A DNA stretch of 64,000 nucleotides, from positions 350,001 through 414,000 of the forward strand of contig NC_083522.1 of assembly GCF_032362555.1 (NCBI RefSeq), written 5' to 3'. The notes beneath the pieces were generated by a model that was given only the letters and a program-made list of their open reading frames with translations, made no database searches and was not told the DNA's origin. The position numbers and the translations under genes were made by a program. The stretch comes from Amyelois transitella (lineage: Eukaryota > Arthropoda > Insecta > Lepidoptera > Pyralidae). This document shows positions 1 through 10,855 of this stretch, in pieces (position 1 is the stretch's first letter; the number at the start of each line of letters is the position of its first letter).

Positions 1-2131
1 TCCAATGTCTTAGTTTAGAAGTTTCATTAATTATTCCATGATCTCACTCATGTAAATATGAAATTTTTTAATATTAAAACTTTCAGTACAATTTGGTCGC
101 TCTATGCATTGGACCTCTACATATCAATATCATTCACACTCTTCTTTCTCCTAGCGTCAATCTCGGTAACATTCTCACGTCTCTGGAGAGGAGCCCGGGG
201 TGCACTTTTTTTTAACATAATTCTGGATGAAGTTGGTGGTAAATCACTCAACCTGTCACACGGATGATATAATAGTGATGTATCCAATTTACAGTGTATT
301 CAATGATTCAAAATTTATTTTTGCTCACTGTGCTGTGATTTTATTACACATATTTTTAGAAACTCACGAATGTTTTGTGAACATATTACATGTTTACAAA
401 TAAACTATTCCGTTTCCGATAGGTACATAAATAAATGATAAAATTACTGTACCTAACAATTTTGTTGAAGATTATTTTGTTAGATCATTGAATTTAATTT
501 GAGGTACTATTTAGGCGGACTATAAATGAGTATAATTCCGTGTAGAGGTGTTCATGGATCTAATAGAGTTGAATAAATAAATAGATCAATTATTCAATTA
601 TCTTGTGGAAATTGTTTTGTATTTGCAAATTATCCAGTGACGCCGCGCGAACATTAACTACACGTTTGTCCCTATAAAGTAATTCCCCGACTAAAAGTGT
701 GGCAGAAAAATACAAGATAACTTTAATTATAACTTTTGCTGTTTTAATTAAAGTTATTTACACGGAAAACAATTATTTAATTGCAGAGATTTGACTCCTT
801 TATCTGAAAGAATGGTAGATTACTCTATAATCCTACTTCTTTAACAACATGAAAGAACTATGATTGTCACCTGCGTGTCCATACAATATGTGGACTTCTT
901 ACTTTGTAAATTATTTATGGACGTTTATTTTTTAAAGCCATAATGTAGTAATAATTCACATTTTGTGATATTTTCATTAGAATTTTGGATATAGTTTTAA
1001 GCTCTAAATGTGAGCAGGGTTGCTAGATTGATTAATTTTGATACTACGAAAATGAAGTAAATTAAGTTTTTAGGCTGTTTTAGACTGGCAACCCTGATTG
1101 TGGGTGTAATTGGCTCACTTCTTTATGGTTCGTTGTTCCCGCCGACCCCACAGAACGGCCGAGCGGCTGAAAAAAGCAGCTACCACTTATTTTTCTACCA
1201 AAATTGTCAAGAGTGTATTTTTCTATTTTATACGTTGGCTTAAGAAACAATAAATTTGCCGCTGAAACACATTCAAATCTCATTTTGAGTATGTAAATTG
1301 GAAATAAAACGTGATTAATTATAATAGTAAGATATTTTTTTATAAATCCAGGAATGTTTAGCTCACTATGTACTTCAACTATAGAACTTTTTATTGTAAT
1401 AGATTAGTTTTTTATGTATGTAGATGGGAATCCAGTATAAGGGTTAGTTCCCAAAAAGGTGGTGCTGTTTTTGGACATACAAAGTATAACATTGAATGCC
1501 GAAAACTGGTTATTTAGCTCAAATTGTAGCCATCTCTTTTTGGGTGCCGACCCTAGCGGCTGATTTCTCTAAAAGCATCATATAATGTTAAATTCCCGTC
1601 TACTTGATGTTGTAAAATCATTCATTCAACCATACATATAAAGTGTTACATGTATACAGATAAAAAATAAATAAAAATAATATGTGTTGCTACAGTATGT
1701 GGTCATTTCATTCTAGAAATAAGGTTTCGTTATTTATTATAGTCTTTATTTTTTGTAAAATTTATTTGTTTAGAAATATTTATGTATCACTTATTTGATG
1801 TTTTGGCCTATAAAATCTAATTTGTCATTTTTGATGCTAAAAAGTAATATAACATGTTTTTCTTAAGTTATGATCAATAATACTTTCCTACTAAAGAATC
1901 AAAATTTCTAGTTAACACTAATTTCAAATATTTACTTACTGGAACATTTATTTACTACAAGCGTGGCCAATACATTATTTGCGAGTGTACTTATTTTTAT
2001 TGTTCTTTAATAAGTTGACCATATGTTCACTGTAATAATAAGCTAGGTTAACTGTTACACTTGATAAATAAATTGTTTTAAAATTGATTCAAAACTAGTC
2101 AAAATAAAACATTACAAATGGAAAATTGTGT
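1..2131. other. AT-rich intergenic DNA downstream of Dad1
   Basis: I see no gene here. Open frames are short and lack any recognisable family. The only assignable piece is a SINE tail at 128-235. The rest is A/T-rich sequence ending at the Dad1 polyadenylation signal. Confidence 0.6.
128..235 (-). mobile_element. SINE-C 3' fragment
   Basis: Reverse-strand match to the tail of the tRNA-headed SINE at 38128-38530: a CTTCTTTCTCCT stretch, then CTCTGGAGAGGAGCCCGGGG. Only the 3' part is left and it is diverged. Confidence 0.5.
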
Positions 2132-2137
2132 TTTATT
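2132..2137 (-). terminator. Polyadenylation signal of Dad1
   Basis: AATAAA on the minus strand, about 80 nt after the Dad1 stop codon. Confidence 0.6.
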
Positions 2138-2216
2138 TTCACTTATAAATTATATATTATTCATATTTTCATTCATAACAAATGGTGCAAGTTTGATGGA
2201 CATAAAATTATTTAAC

Positions 2217-3349
2217 TTAACCTATGAAGTTGATGACAACAATATGGAGGACAAGGTGTGCGAAGATGAAGTCTGCGAACCCACGCTCGGGGCTCAGACC
2301 CTGGAATTCAGCCTTGTTCTCCGGATTCACTTGCAATCTCAGGCACACTGGAAATAAAAAATTACCATGATTTTTGACTTATTGTCCCCTTTGTCCCACT
2401 GTTATTAACCACGGTGTAGTCTACTTCAAACAATCATTGCTCTCCTCACATTTGCAATAACACATGACCAAGAGGAAACAGTAAAAATTTTAGGGGAGGT
2501 TTCTTATGTGATCCAAATAGTGACTTTTTTAAGGCATAGACGGCTTATTGCTCAATCATTTTCATTGTATGAAAAATAATTCTTGGACATTTCTTGTGGT
2601 AAATCTACTAATTGGACAACAATAAGTTGTGAGATTGCTTAAAACAACATATAGTTATAAAAGAACTCCCATAAGAAGGAATGGGGCTGGCAATATATGT
2701 GAAAGTGACTGGCATAATAAAAAAGATATTTTTATGCCAAGAATTTTTTGTATCTCATGGATGTCACATAATGCAACTATAGGAATAGGCACATTCACCT
2801 AGTGCAAGTTTCCATGCTGGCTGGCTGCTTCGCTTTCCGTACAGATTCTAAAAGTTATCAACAAGGGAAATGTTTAAAGACAGGATCTCTCTTTTATAGG
2901 TGATGGGCTAGTATCGTCAGTTTGTAAATCTTAATTCAATCCTTAAAGCCATTCCAGCTATAAATCTTTTCGAGACTGTTGGCTCTGTCGGCACCGTTAG
3001 GAGCAAAGACGCGATATGGATGTAGGCAATGAAATTAAGGCGGCACCTACCGGCAATTCTTCTAAATGTTGATAACCTTACAAACATGTAGTTTTACTTG
3101 CGGCTTTTTAGCTACACTTAAAAATAATTGAATTTTAATACCTGCTAAAACAAAACAGCTCACAGTAGAAATAAATCCACTCAAGAATGAATTGAAAGGA
3201 AATGTGCCGACCAGACAACAGTACGCAAATTGTATTACAGCGGTCAAAAATATATACAGTAGGTAAGCGTCGATAATCTTGAGTTTCTTGGAGGTTTTGT
3301 TGGTGTATTCCTGGTACAATTTAGGGATCACAGAAACAATTGAAGTCAT
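2217..3349 (-). CDS. Dad1: Dad1, oligosaccharyltransferase subunit (two exons)
   Basis: DAD1 is the small integral-membrane subunit of the endoplasmic-reticulum oligosaccharyltransferase, needed for N-glycosylation. Exons are 3142-3349 and 2217-2347 on the minus strand. The junction splits a valine codon (G|TG) and has a GT donor at 3141-3140 and an AG acceptor at 2349-2348. The joined product is 112 aa, against 113 in human. Family-specific stretches are [33 protein letters not shown] and, in exon 2, [20 protein letters not shown] ending VVINFIG. Three hydrophobic segments fit the family topology. The start is the only ATG giving the family N-terminus ([15 protein letters not shown]). The 794-bp intron contains a worn SINE-A copy. 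It diverges from Prosbeta6, 692 bp away. Confidence 0.95.
2868..3022 (+). mobile_element. SINE-A, degenerate copy in the Dad1 intron
   Basis: Contains the landmarks GGTGATGGGCTAG and GACTGTTGGCTCTGTC of the family consensus, but the CCCCGCAAGGGATA block near the 3' end is scrambled. This is one of the oldest copies in the window. Confidence 0.6.
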
Positions 3350-4041
3350 TTTGACGATATTTTATAAATCCAACTAAAGATACACGTCAGCCAAAACAAG
3401 TCACAATCGCCGAACCACAGATATAATATAAAATGCGCCGAACAAAATCCCAAATGACAGAGACAGAACAAACTACCAAAGCGACTTTGCGACAGACGCC
3501 AGACCTTTGAGAAACTTAAAAAAAAAGACTGACAAAACGACAACGCGCTTTTGAAGTGATATAGGTAGTCAAAGATTACTGTGAATTTTTTAAGGATTCG
3601 ACATACAAAATCATATACAGTTTTAGTGTGATTGCTATATTTTTTGTGCAAATCTTGGCATACTACGATATTATACGCTGCGGTACGGCTCTATTGCTAG
3701 TGAAAGTTTTAATAATCCTACCCACACTCTGTCACTGGACCGAGCAATTAAAGAGAAAACAATCGATTCCGTCCAATAGCGCAAAAATATTATCCTAAAT
3801 ACACAAACTTACGCTTTTTTCCCAGAGGAATAGACACTTGTTACGATCCCAGGATCTTACGTCCATGCATCATTCAAATAAAACAAATAATGTCATTGTA
3901 ATATGTCATTTTGGGTAAATAACAGACGAGAAAGAAATAAACGAAATCTACCTATCAAAAGAATTTGTGCATGTCATGTCATTCAATTCATTGTTAACAA
4001 TTTATATCTAATAATTCAAACAATCTAAAACTTATTGCAAG
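3350..4041. promoter_or_regulatory. Divergent promoter region Dad1 / Prosbeta6
   Basis: A 692-bp spacer between two divergent start codons. It must hold both promoters, but I can point to no TATA box or named factor site. No repeat is recognised. Confidence 0.4.
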
Positions 4042-4740
4042 ATGATGAGTGTAAGTGAAAACTTTCCCGAATATGCCGTACCTGGAGCCAAGCAAATGCG
4101 GTTCGAACCGTATGCAGACAACGGCGGCAGTATTGTGGCCATTGCCGGTGATGACTACGCGGTTATTGGAGCGGATACCCGACTGAGCACCGGTTTTTCC
4201 ATCTATACGAGGGAGCAGAAGAAGCTGTTCAATCTGTCCGAGAGAACTGTGCTGGGCGCTACTGGCTGTTGGTGCGACACGCTCACTTTAACCAGATTGC
4301 TGCAAGCGCGCTTGCAGATGTACACACACGAGCACAATAAGACCATGTCTACGCCTGCTGTAGCGCAGATGCTCTCCACGATGTTGTATTACAAACGCTT
4401 TTTCCCTTATTATGTATCAAATGTACTGGCTGGATTAGATGCTGATGGCAAAGGCTGTGTTTACAGCTATGATCCTATTGGACACTGTGAGCGCTCTAAT
4501 TACCGGGCCGTCGGCTCGGCGGGCGCTCAGCTGCAGCCCTTGCTAGACAACCAGATTGGTCTGAAGAACATGCAGAATGTTACCGAAGCTCCCTTGCCGA
4601 GGGAGAAGGCTCTTGCCCTGCTAAAGGATGTCTTCATCAGTGCAGCAGAGAGAGACATTTACACTGGAGACAGTATTTACATCCTCATCATCACTGCTAA
4701 TGGTATCCAAGAAGAGAAGTTCGAACTGCGTAAAGATTAG
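4042..4740 (+). CDS. Prosbeta6: Proteasome subunit beta type-1 (beta 6)
   Basis: Non-catalytic beta-6 subunit of the 20S proteasome core (human PSMB1). It is a single exon of 232 aa. Recognition rests on the long collinear match: RFEPYADNGGSIVAIAG, IGADTRLSTGFSIYTR, AQMLSTMLYYKRFFPYYVSN, LQPLLDNQIGLKNMQNV, VFISAAERDIYTGDSIYI and the C-terminal LRKD. There is no Gly-Thr processing site before the NGGSI strand, so the subunit lacks the N-terminal nucleophile, as known for beta 6. Two adjacent ATGs (4042 and 4045) are possible starts. The upstream one is given; the difference is one residue. The gene has a short 3' UTR and converges on TRAPPC11, leaving 261 bp between stop codons. Confidence 0.97.
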   Translation: MMSVSENFPEYAVPGAKQMRFEPYADNGGSIVAIAGDDYAVIGADTRLSTGFSIYTREQKKLFNLSERTVLGATGCWCDTLTLTRLLQARLQMYTHEHNKTMSTPAVAQMLSTMLYYKRFFPYYVSNVLAGLDADGKGCVYSYDPIGHCERSNYRAVGSAGAQLQPLLDNQIGLKNMQNVTEAPLPREKALALLKDVFISAAERDIYTGDSIYILIITANGIQEEKFELRKD

Positions 4741-4755
4741 TTTGTATTTGGTATC

Positions 4756-4761
4756 AATAAA
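4756..4761 (+). terminator. Polyadenylation signal of Prosbeta6
   Basis: AATAAA 15 nt after the stop codon. The gene has a very short 3' UTR. Confidence 0.6.
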
Positions 4762-4901
4762 TATTTTTAAATACCTTAGCAGTTTTCATATCATATACAC
4801 CTACTCAAACCAATTTCCAATCTAACTGGAATGATAAAAATGTCTATTTAAAATTTCTTATAATGGTTTTCAAAATAAAAACTTATAAACAAATAACTGA
4901 C

Positions 4902-4907
4902 TTTATT
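4902..4907 (-). terminator. Polyadenylation signal of TRAPPC11
   Basis: AATAAA on the minus strand about 95 nt after the TRAPPC11 stop. The two convergent genes therefore need not overlap in their mature 3' ends. Confidence 0.5.
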
Positions 4908-5001
4908 AGTATTTATAATAATTACAGGGTAACTAGAACTTACAGCTTTGTTCACAGATATTTACAATACTTCCAAATAACAAGATAACACTCAATACGC
5001 T

Positions 5002-8000
5002 TCATTTATTGTACTTAGGCATAACAAATATATTCTGGGGAAAGATTTTCTCAAACATTTCTTGGACTACTTCCTGGCAAGAGTCATCTCCAATGACTGT
5101 TGCTTTTAACCTTGGAGGTGTGGTGTTGCCCGCCACTAAAGGATGAATGTTGTAGTTCAGTACCACTTTGTCTCGTGGGGGCACAGTTACGGACAGTCTC
5201 CTATATCCAGAGAACATATAAGCATCTGTGCCTTCCACAGTGAGGTTTAGTTGCACTGGGGTTACGGACTTTCCGATTAAAGTACATTTTAGTGGCACTG
5301 AGGTCTGAAGTTCTACTATTTGTGGATAATTGATTTCTATTGCTATCGGGCACACATCTATTGGCAAGCCTGACAGAGCAGTGCTGCTCATGACGCAGTG
5401 GCCGTCAGTGTTACTCTTTCGCTTCCAAGTAATATTATACAGACCCACTCTGGTCGGATTGTCTTTTGGTTTATACTTGGCTTTAATGCAGATGGCATCA
5501 GAGGCTATATTCTTTTCTGCCACTTCTAGGTCGCTGATGCAAGATGACTTGCTGTCATCACTATGACTAAAGCAATCTACTACTTCTAGATCTGTACTGA
5601 CTATTAATAGCTCCCACGGGCTTAAAATTTTAATCTGAGGCATAACTATAAATGGGTCATCTACAAAACACTTTGTAATAGGAGTGAAATTCATTGCAAC
5701 AAAATTAGAGACAACTTCAAAAGGTTTGATGACTGTGATTTTAGTGGTGAAGTCTTTGACACACTCTAAGTTTGAGATCTCGGGGAGGTCTATGGTGTAA
5801 GACACTTTAATTTGAACAGTAGTAGTGGCTGTTCGGTTCGTTTTCATGTAGAACATGCCAGTGTGACTAACTCCTTGACTTATGGTTCCTACGGGCACCT
5901 GAATTGGCTGTGTCTGTACTTCCCCTTCTTTGAGGCTTAGCTCTGTGACTGTTTCAGGGTTAGGATTATCAGGGGAACTAAGCAACGACAGGGTGATCTT
6001 CATGTTATACACACCACACTGCTCTTCATTAGTGATTGTAAATGTTGTGGGGAACCACTCCCCCTGCAGGGCTGGACTCGAGTTCAATATTGCTATAGAC
6101 AACCTACATTCTCTAGATGTTAGACTAGCTACCGTTAAGGGCACTATACAATCAAATTCATAATCTGCTTTAGGGCTTAATATGAAATGCAATAGTTCTG
6201 GGTGGATAGTGGCATCTGTAGTTTTCACATCCTCCATTTTAAAATTCATGATTATTTTTCGTCTCTTTTCAGAACCTAGGACAAAGGAAACATTTTTGAT
6301 GTGAATCTCGGCTCCACTATCACGGGGGTTTGATTTAAATTGACATAGAAATCTCTTCACTTTCCCTCCTTCTAATGATATGGAGTGACTCCCATCCAAT
6401 GTGATTGGTGTTTCTACAGTTTCAGAAGGACTTGCCACTGTTATAAATATTTTGACAGATTCTAGGATTGTTTCAAATGCTAATCTCACATACAGCTCCA
6501 CTTCAACTGTCTCGTCCATTCGGTATCGCTGCTGCTTGAATTTTGGTTTGACTTCTAAGAAACTGGAAATATTGGACATGTCTACTGTCACTGACAAGGG
6601 TTCTTTATCAATGACGGTCTGCCAAGCTTCCAGTGGTTTGCTCTGTGATGATACTGGCAGGTCCGGTTCTGGCTCAGGAATATTGCAATTGAGAACTGAC
6701 ATGATATTCTTGAATATCCTGTTCTTGTCGTTGTTTGGCACCTGAATATGTTTGGATAGGGATTCTACTGATAACTGGAGATAGTCTTGTATTTTTGCTG
6801 ATAAATAGGCACATTGCAATGCTCTGTTTAGAACATGAGAAGCCAAGAACCACCATTTCTCTTTACGGTAATCCCATAACATGTGTGTCAACAGCGTGAG
6901 GGCCTTCCCGTAGTCAGCTGAGTAATAATACTCATTGGCCATCTCAACAACAAGTTGTTTTCGCATTCGTGGCGAGTGGAATGTTTTGAATTGAGATATA
7001 GCACAGCCCAAGAAACTTATTATCATAGCAGAATGATTAAAAATCCGTTCGTTGTATTGAAGGGCTAATACGGCTGCTTGTTCTTTTTGAGGATCATGAG
7101 GATCCGCACTGAGGCGACCAGGTCTCCATGGTCTTTGACCATAATACTCCACCATTCCTTCAAGTGGATCTGGCCCAGGGGGATATTGGAGTGATTCACT
7201 GCATACTGATCTCATTGCTTGCCGTCTCTTAACAGTAAACTGTGCTGCGTGCTGATAATAAAACCCTGGATGTTGGGATTGTATGGCAGGCAGGCCAGCT
7301 CGAATTGCTTCATCAAACATTTCTCCAAAGGCACTGTATTGTCTTGCAATCCAAGCATATTGTTCAAAAAGTAAGTCAGTAGACCCAATTCTGTTTTTAT
7401 ACTTCTCAATGTGATTCTTTAGTTGCGCTATAGCATCCCTAGGAAGGTTGAGAGCAAATAATAACTTGCACAGTTTGTAGTTGATGTATCCAGCGACTGT
7501 CCTCACTTCATGTATGTTGGTGTCCACAGTGCGGGTCTCCAGCAGGTTGGTGTATGCATGCATGTAGTGCTTGTGGGCCGTACTCAGGTCTTGTTTCAGT
7601 TCATTGAGGAAGCCTAGCTTGAACTGGTGCCTAACAAATAAATACTGATGTGTAGTCTTGTTGAGGTGATCCCTATGCTGCTTTATTGTTTTAGTCTCAT
7701 GATGGTAATAATTTTGAGCAATATCATAAAAAGCATTTTCTAAACGTACTATGTAACCCATCAAATGGTCGCTATGAGGAAGAACAAACAGTGATTTGGA
7801 CTGGATCTCGCAGGCGGCACATAGAGCCTGGGCGCGCTCAGCCCCGAGCATGTACTCAGAGGGCGGCGGAGACTGCCCATTCTGGATCACAACAACAGCA
7901 ACCCTAGTAGTGTGTCCCTCCACAGCTGCGCGGATCGACTGCACTTTAGACGCGCATTCTATTATTTTCTCGTTCCACTGTGGGTCGTTCCACTCCATGT

Positions 8001-8319
8001 CGTAGAAAATGACGACGACGGCGGGAATATGCGTCACTCGCTTTGGAATCCAATTCTTCTTGAGAATACCTTTTGGAATATACCACTCGTAAGAGTTCCT
8101 CTTGGGTTTAACAACGGGAAATTCGAAGGTATTATTGAGTAGCTTGAAACGCACGCTGGCACGGTCTCCGCGGCGGTTAGTGGAAAACGAGTCCCATATC
8201 TCGCGGTGCACGGCGTTGTTGACGGCGTCGAGACCCGACAGACCTATCAGAGCCATAGGCTTCAGGATAATTTCGGGCGGAAACTCCGTGTAGTCACTGG
8301 GCTGTGTCGCCATTGCCAC
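5002..8319 (-). CDS. TRAPPC11: TRAPPC11 / foie gras / gryzun homologue
   Basis: Subunit of the TRAPP III tethering complex acting between endoplasmic reticulum, Golgi and autophagosomes. The 1105-aa product is close to the roughly 1130 aa of vertebrate TRAPPC11. The N-terminal 200 residues match the family (EFPPEIILKPMALIGLSGLD, VVVIFYDMEW). The foie-gras helical-repeat region follows from about residue 220 to 520 (HQYLFVRHQFKLGFLNELKQ and ALTLLTHMLWDYRKEKWW). The C-terminal half is beta-rich and corresponds to the gryzun domain, ending in a hydrophobic IFVMPKYNK. The whole protein lies in one uninterrupted frame, which is striking because vertebrate homologues are split into many exons. The start is the first of two close ATGs (MAMATQPSDY). 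It diverges from SAP30BP across 634 bp. Confidence 0.95.
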   Translation of the reverse strand: MAMATQPSDYTEFPPEIILKPMALIGLSGLDAVNNAVHREIWDSFSTNRRGDRASVRFKLLNNTFEFPVVKPKRNSYEWYIPKGILKKNWIPKRVTHIPAVVVIFYDMEWNDPQWNEKIIECASKVQSIRAAVEGHTTRVAVVVIQNGQSPPPSEYMLGAERAQALCAACEIQSKSLFVLPHSDHLMGYIVRLENAFYDIAQNYYHHETKTIKQHRDHLNKTTHQYLFVRHQFKLGFLNELKQDLSTAHKHYMHAYTNLLETRTVDTNIHEVRTVAGYINYKLCKLLFALNLPRDAIAQLKNHIEKYKNRIGSTDLLFEQYAWIARQYSAFGEMFDEAIRAGLPAIQSQHPGFYYQHAAQFTVKRRQAMRSVCSESLQYPPGPDPLEGMVEYYGQRPWRPGRLSADPHDPQKEQAAVLALQYNERIFNHSAMIISFLGCAISQFKTFHSPRMRKQLVVEMANEYYYSADYGKALTLLTHMLWDYRKEKWWFLASHVLNRALQCAYLSAKIQDYLQLSVESLSKHIQVPNNDKNRIFKNIMSVLNCNIPEPEPDLPVSSQSKPLEAWQTVIDKEPLSVTVDMSNISSFLEVKPKFKQQRYRMDETVEVELYVRLAFETILESVKIFITVASPSETVETPITLDGSHSISLEGGKVKRFLCQFKSNPRDSGAEIHIKNVSFVLGSEKRRKIIMNFKMEDVKTTDATIHPELLHFILSPKADYEFDCIVPLTVASLTSRECRLSIAILNSSPALQGEWFPTTFTITNEEQCGVYNMKITLSLLSSPDNPNPETVTELSLKEGEVQTQPIQVPVGTISQGVSHTGMFYMKTNRTATTTVQIKVSYTIDLPEISNLECVKDFTTKITVIKPFEVVSNFVAMNFTPITKCFVDDPFIVMPQIKILSPWELLIVSTDLEVVDCFSHSDDSKSSCISDLEVAEKNIASDAICIKAKYKPKDNPTRVGLYNITWKRKSNTDGHCVMSSTALSGLPIDVCPIAIEINYPQIVELQTSVPLKCTLIGKSVTPVQLNLTVEGTDAYMFSGYRRLSVTVPPRDKVVLNYNIHPLVAGNTTPPRLKATVIGDDSCQEVVQEMFEKIFPQNIFVMPKYNK

Positions 8320-8953
8320 TGCAGTATTTCTAACGACCGATAGCGTAAACTTTCGTATTGACTAATCGCGAGCTATTCGAAACATTTCCTTCTTTTTAAA
8401 CAATGCGGACTGAAATTCTTCATTACATCCTAAAATATCAATTCCAACTTTTACACACAATCAGCATCAGCAATCAGACCTATGTAGGTAGGTAGACCTA
8501 CAAACGAAACGTCAAATCTATCATTTATATTTTTTAATTTCATATTGAGAAATTGAGATTGTTGGCATTCAGAATTGTTATCTATCAATGAATCATTTAA
8601 AATTTATTTACTGAATTCGATTTTATCATACATTATATATTATTAACTAGTTAATTAAAATAAACTGGACCCTTAAGCTAGTAGTGCCCTTGCGGCATGG
8701 CCAAGAATTCCGGCTGCATGGCAATACTTCACTACGAATGTCAATGTCAATAGTCCGTCAAACACCACGTACGAATACGATACGCCTGTTTTAGTCAATG
8801 AAATTGTTCTTCTGAGGTTTTAGTACAATGTATTTTCAGGTTGTCACATTAAAAACGTATACGAATTTTATAGTGAATAATTTTGTTATTAACATTCATC
8901 TGCCGTAATAAAAATATATTATACAATCCAGTGTATTGTAAACATTTATCATT
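8320..8953. promoter_or_regulatory. Divergent promoter region TRAPPC11 / SAP30BP
   Basis: A 634-bp AT-rich spacer between divergent start codons. No repeat or named motif is recognised. Confidence 0.4.
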
Positions 8954-9817
8954 ATGACTTCACAAGCATTGGCGTCATTGACTGCGACGTACACAGACTC
9001 CGAGGGCGAAGAAGACATCGTTGAGGATGAGCAGACGCCCGAAAAAGAGGAGCCTAAAGCTCTCTCAGCTCCAGCCAGCCCAAAAAAGATGGAAGAAGGC
9101 AACAAACCAGCATCTGCACCAGTATCGCCTAAGAGAAGACTTGTGTCTTACGTAGACGACACGATCGTCTCAGACGAAGAGCCAATGTCTCCAACAGCGG
9201 AAAATCAAGATGACATGCGGCGCCTCTCGATGGAGACCGACACGGACGAGGCGGTGCCGCGCTCGGACCCCGATGACTCCCAGGACGGCGTCGCGATCCC
9301 GCCCGAGCCGCCCGGCAAGTGCCCGAAAGAACTACAAGACAACATTGCCAAATTTTATAGCCGAATGCTGAATGAAGGACTGGATATGAATAGGCTCATA
9401 CAAGACAAGAAGAACTTTAGAAACCCTAGTATATATGAGAAGTTAATTCAATTCTGTGACATTAATGAGTTAGACACTAATTATCCTCCAGAAATATATG
9501 ACCCTTTGAAGTGGGGGAAGGAGTCCTACTATGATGAGTTGGCCAGAGTACAGAAGATTGAAATGGACAGGCGGGAGAAGGAAAGGAAGGAGAAAATGTC
9601 AAAGATAGACTTTGTGACGGGAGTTGTGAAGAAGTCTGAGAGTGATGATGAGAAGAAGCGGAAATCAAAATGGGACCAGGCAGCTCCAAATGTGGGTGCC
9701 AAGCCCAGCATCAAGCAGCCGGGGCTGGTGCAGCAGCCCCTTACTTCCAACGTCACAGGCACAAAAGGCACAATCATTTCTGCTTTTGGTTCATTACCAA
9801 AAAAACCTAAGATTTGA
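8954..9817 (+). CDS. SAP30BP: SAP30-binding protein (HCNGP family)
   Basis: Nuclear protein of the HCNGP/SAP30BP family, linked in vertebrates to transcriptional repression through SAP30/HDAC and to splicing. The single exon gives 287 aa, near the roughly 308 aa of the human protein. The first 110 residues are acidic and Ser/Pro-rich (TYTDSEGEEDIVEDEQ, then SPKKMEEG and SPKRRLVSYVDD repeats). The conserved HCNGP block runs from about residue 115 to 200: CPKELQDNIAKFYSRMLNEG, then NPSIYEKLIQFCDINELDTN and YDPLKWGKESYYDELARVQK. A basic coiled segment (ERKEKMSKIDFVTG) and a low-complexity tail follow. The start ATG sits in TCATTATGACTT; no upstream in-frame ATG extends the family N-terminus. Confidence 0.95.
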   Translation: MTSQALASLTATYTDSEGEEDIVEDEQTPEKEEPKALSAPASPKKMEEGNKPASAPVSPKRRLVSYVDDTIVSDEEPMSPTAENQDDMRRLSMETDTDEAVPRSDPDDSQDGVAIPPEPPGKCPKELQDNIAKFYSRMLNEGLDMNRLIQDKKNFRNPSIYEKLIQFCDINELDTNYPPEIYDPLKWGKESYYDELARVQKIEMDRREKERKEKMSKIDFVTGVVKKSESDDEKKRKSKWDQAAPNVGAKPSIKQPGLVQQPLTSNVTGTKGTIISAFGSLPKKPKI

Positions 9818-9880
9818 CTATAAGACAATTAAAATTGGACTTCATGAAGGTGTGCAACACTTGTTGGCATGGTTATTGTA

Positions 9881-9886
9881 AATAAA
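9881..9886 (+). terminator. Polyadenylation signal of SAP30BP
   Basis: AATAAA 64 nt after the stop codon. Confidence 0.55.
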
Positions 9887-10855
9887 AACTTTTTGAAAAA
9901 CTTAAAACTGTTATTATGATGTATATTAGCTTTGTATTTGTTCATCTCAAGCAATACTCTCGCATTTATGAGTATAAAGTATAGTGATTATTGTACAATA
10001 TAGCTGTAAAAATTTTAATGACAAAGTTAGTATAAGTCATAAAGTTGGTAAGTCTGGAAGTAATACCATCCAAGTCCATGAAACACTTGTTAATTGTGCA
10101 TTAGGTAAAATGCATGATTTCCAATGCTCATATTACCATGGACTTTGATTATATGTAATAAAATAATGATTTTTTACTGCTACATTTATTTTATCACCTC
10201 TCAACCATTTGGCTTTCCAAAATTAATAAGGACCATAGTTGAAGTTCTTCCCATTTTCTTTTTCCTTTATGTATGTATATGTAGGTATAATAAATAAGTG
10301 AAAAAGCTGTGTGGTTTCAGGCATATAGCACTTTCTCTTTCCCAAGGATGTCCTTACATCTTTGATCATGGTCAAAAGGCCCCCCCGGGCTTCACTTGCC
10401 ACCTCTTCCTCAATCCATGATTGTGATCAAAGGCAAAGGCGCAACTGTCAAACAAACAACTGTCCCGCTTACGTTCTCAACGTAAGCGGGACACGCCAAG
10501 AGGATAATAAATTAAACCAGTTACCCTTAAATAGCATGATTTTAATTCTGTCATATATTTCGTCTTAAAAGTAGGAATGGAGCTTAGGAATTTAGCGCCG
10601 CCGCTGCATTGATTCGATTTGCTGTACCTAGCATTAAGTTGACATCGTTATCGATTCGATTCGATAGTAGTGCGGGGCGCGGGAGGGTGGAGTCATATAA
10701 AAACAAATTGTTGACAAACCTTGTTTGGTTCGTTGTCAATATTTCGTTGATTCCTTTCTTTGTTTATCCCAAGTTTGTGTATTGTTTTTATTTGTATATT
10801 AGAACAGTAATTGTGCAAATTTAGTGTTTTGTAATCATTATTTCGTACTCGTGCA
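9887..10855. other. Spacer between SAP30BP and ZFTRAF1
   Basis: Holds the 3' flank of SAP30BP, a stretch at about 10340-10450 that weakly resembles SINE-C body sequence, the hairpin at 10461-10493, and the ZFTRAF1 promoter. The last 250 bp carry a TTATCGATTCGATTCGATAG cluster at 10648-10667 and a GC-rich patch next to it. No coding signal is seen. Confidence 0.4.
10461..10493. repeat. GC-rich perfect hairpin, 15-bp arms
   Basis: TGTCCCGCTTACGTT at 10461-10475 is followed by CTC and its exact reverse complement at 10479-10493. It stands out from the AT-rich flanks and lies about 360 bp upstream of the ZFTRAF1 start codon. Confidence 0.8.

Noticed and set aside
2118-2357. 79-aa plus-strand open frame
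   Set aside because: Antisense shadow of Dad1 exon 2.
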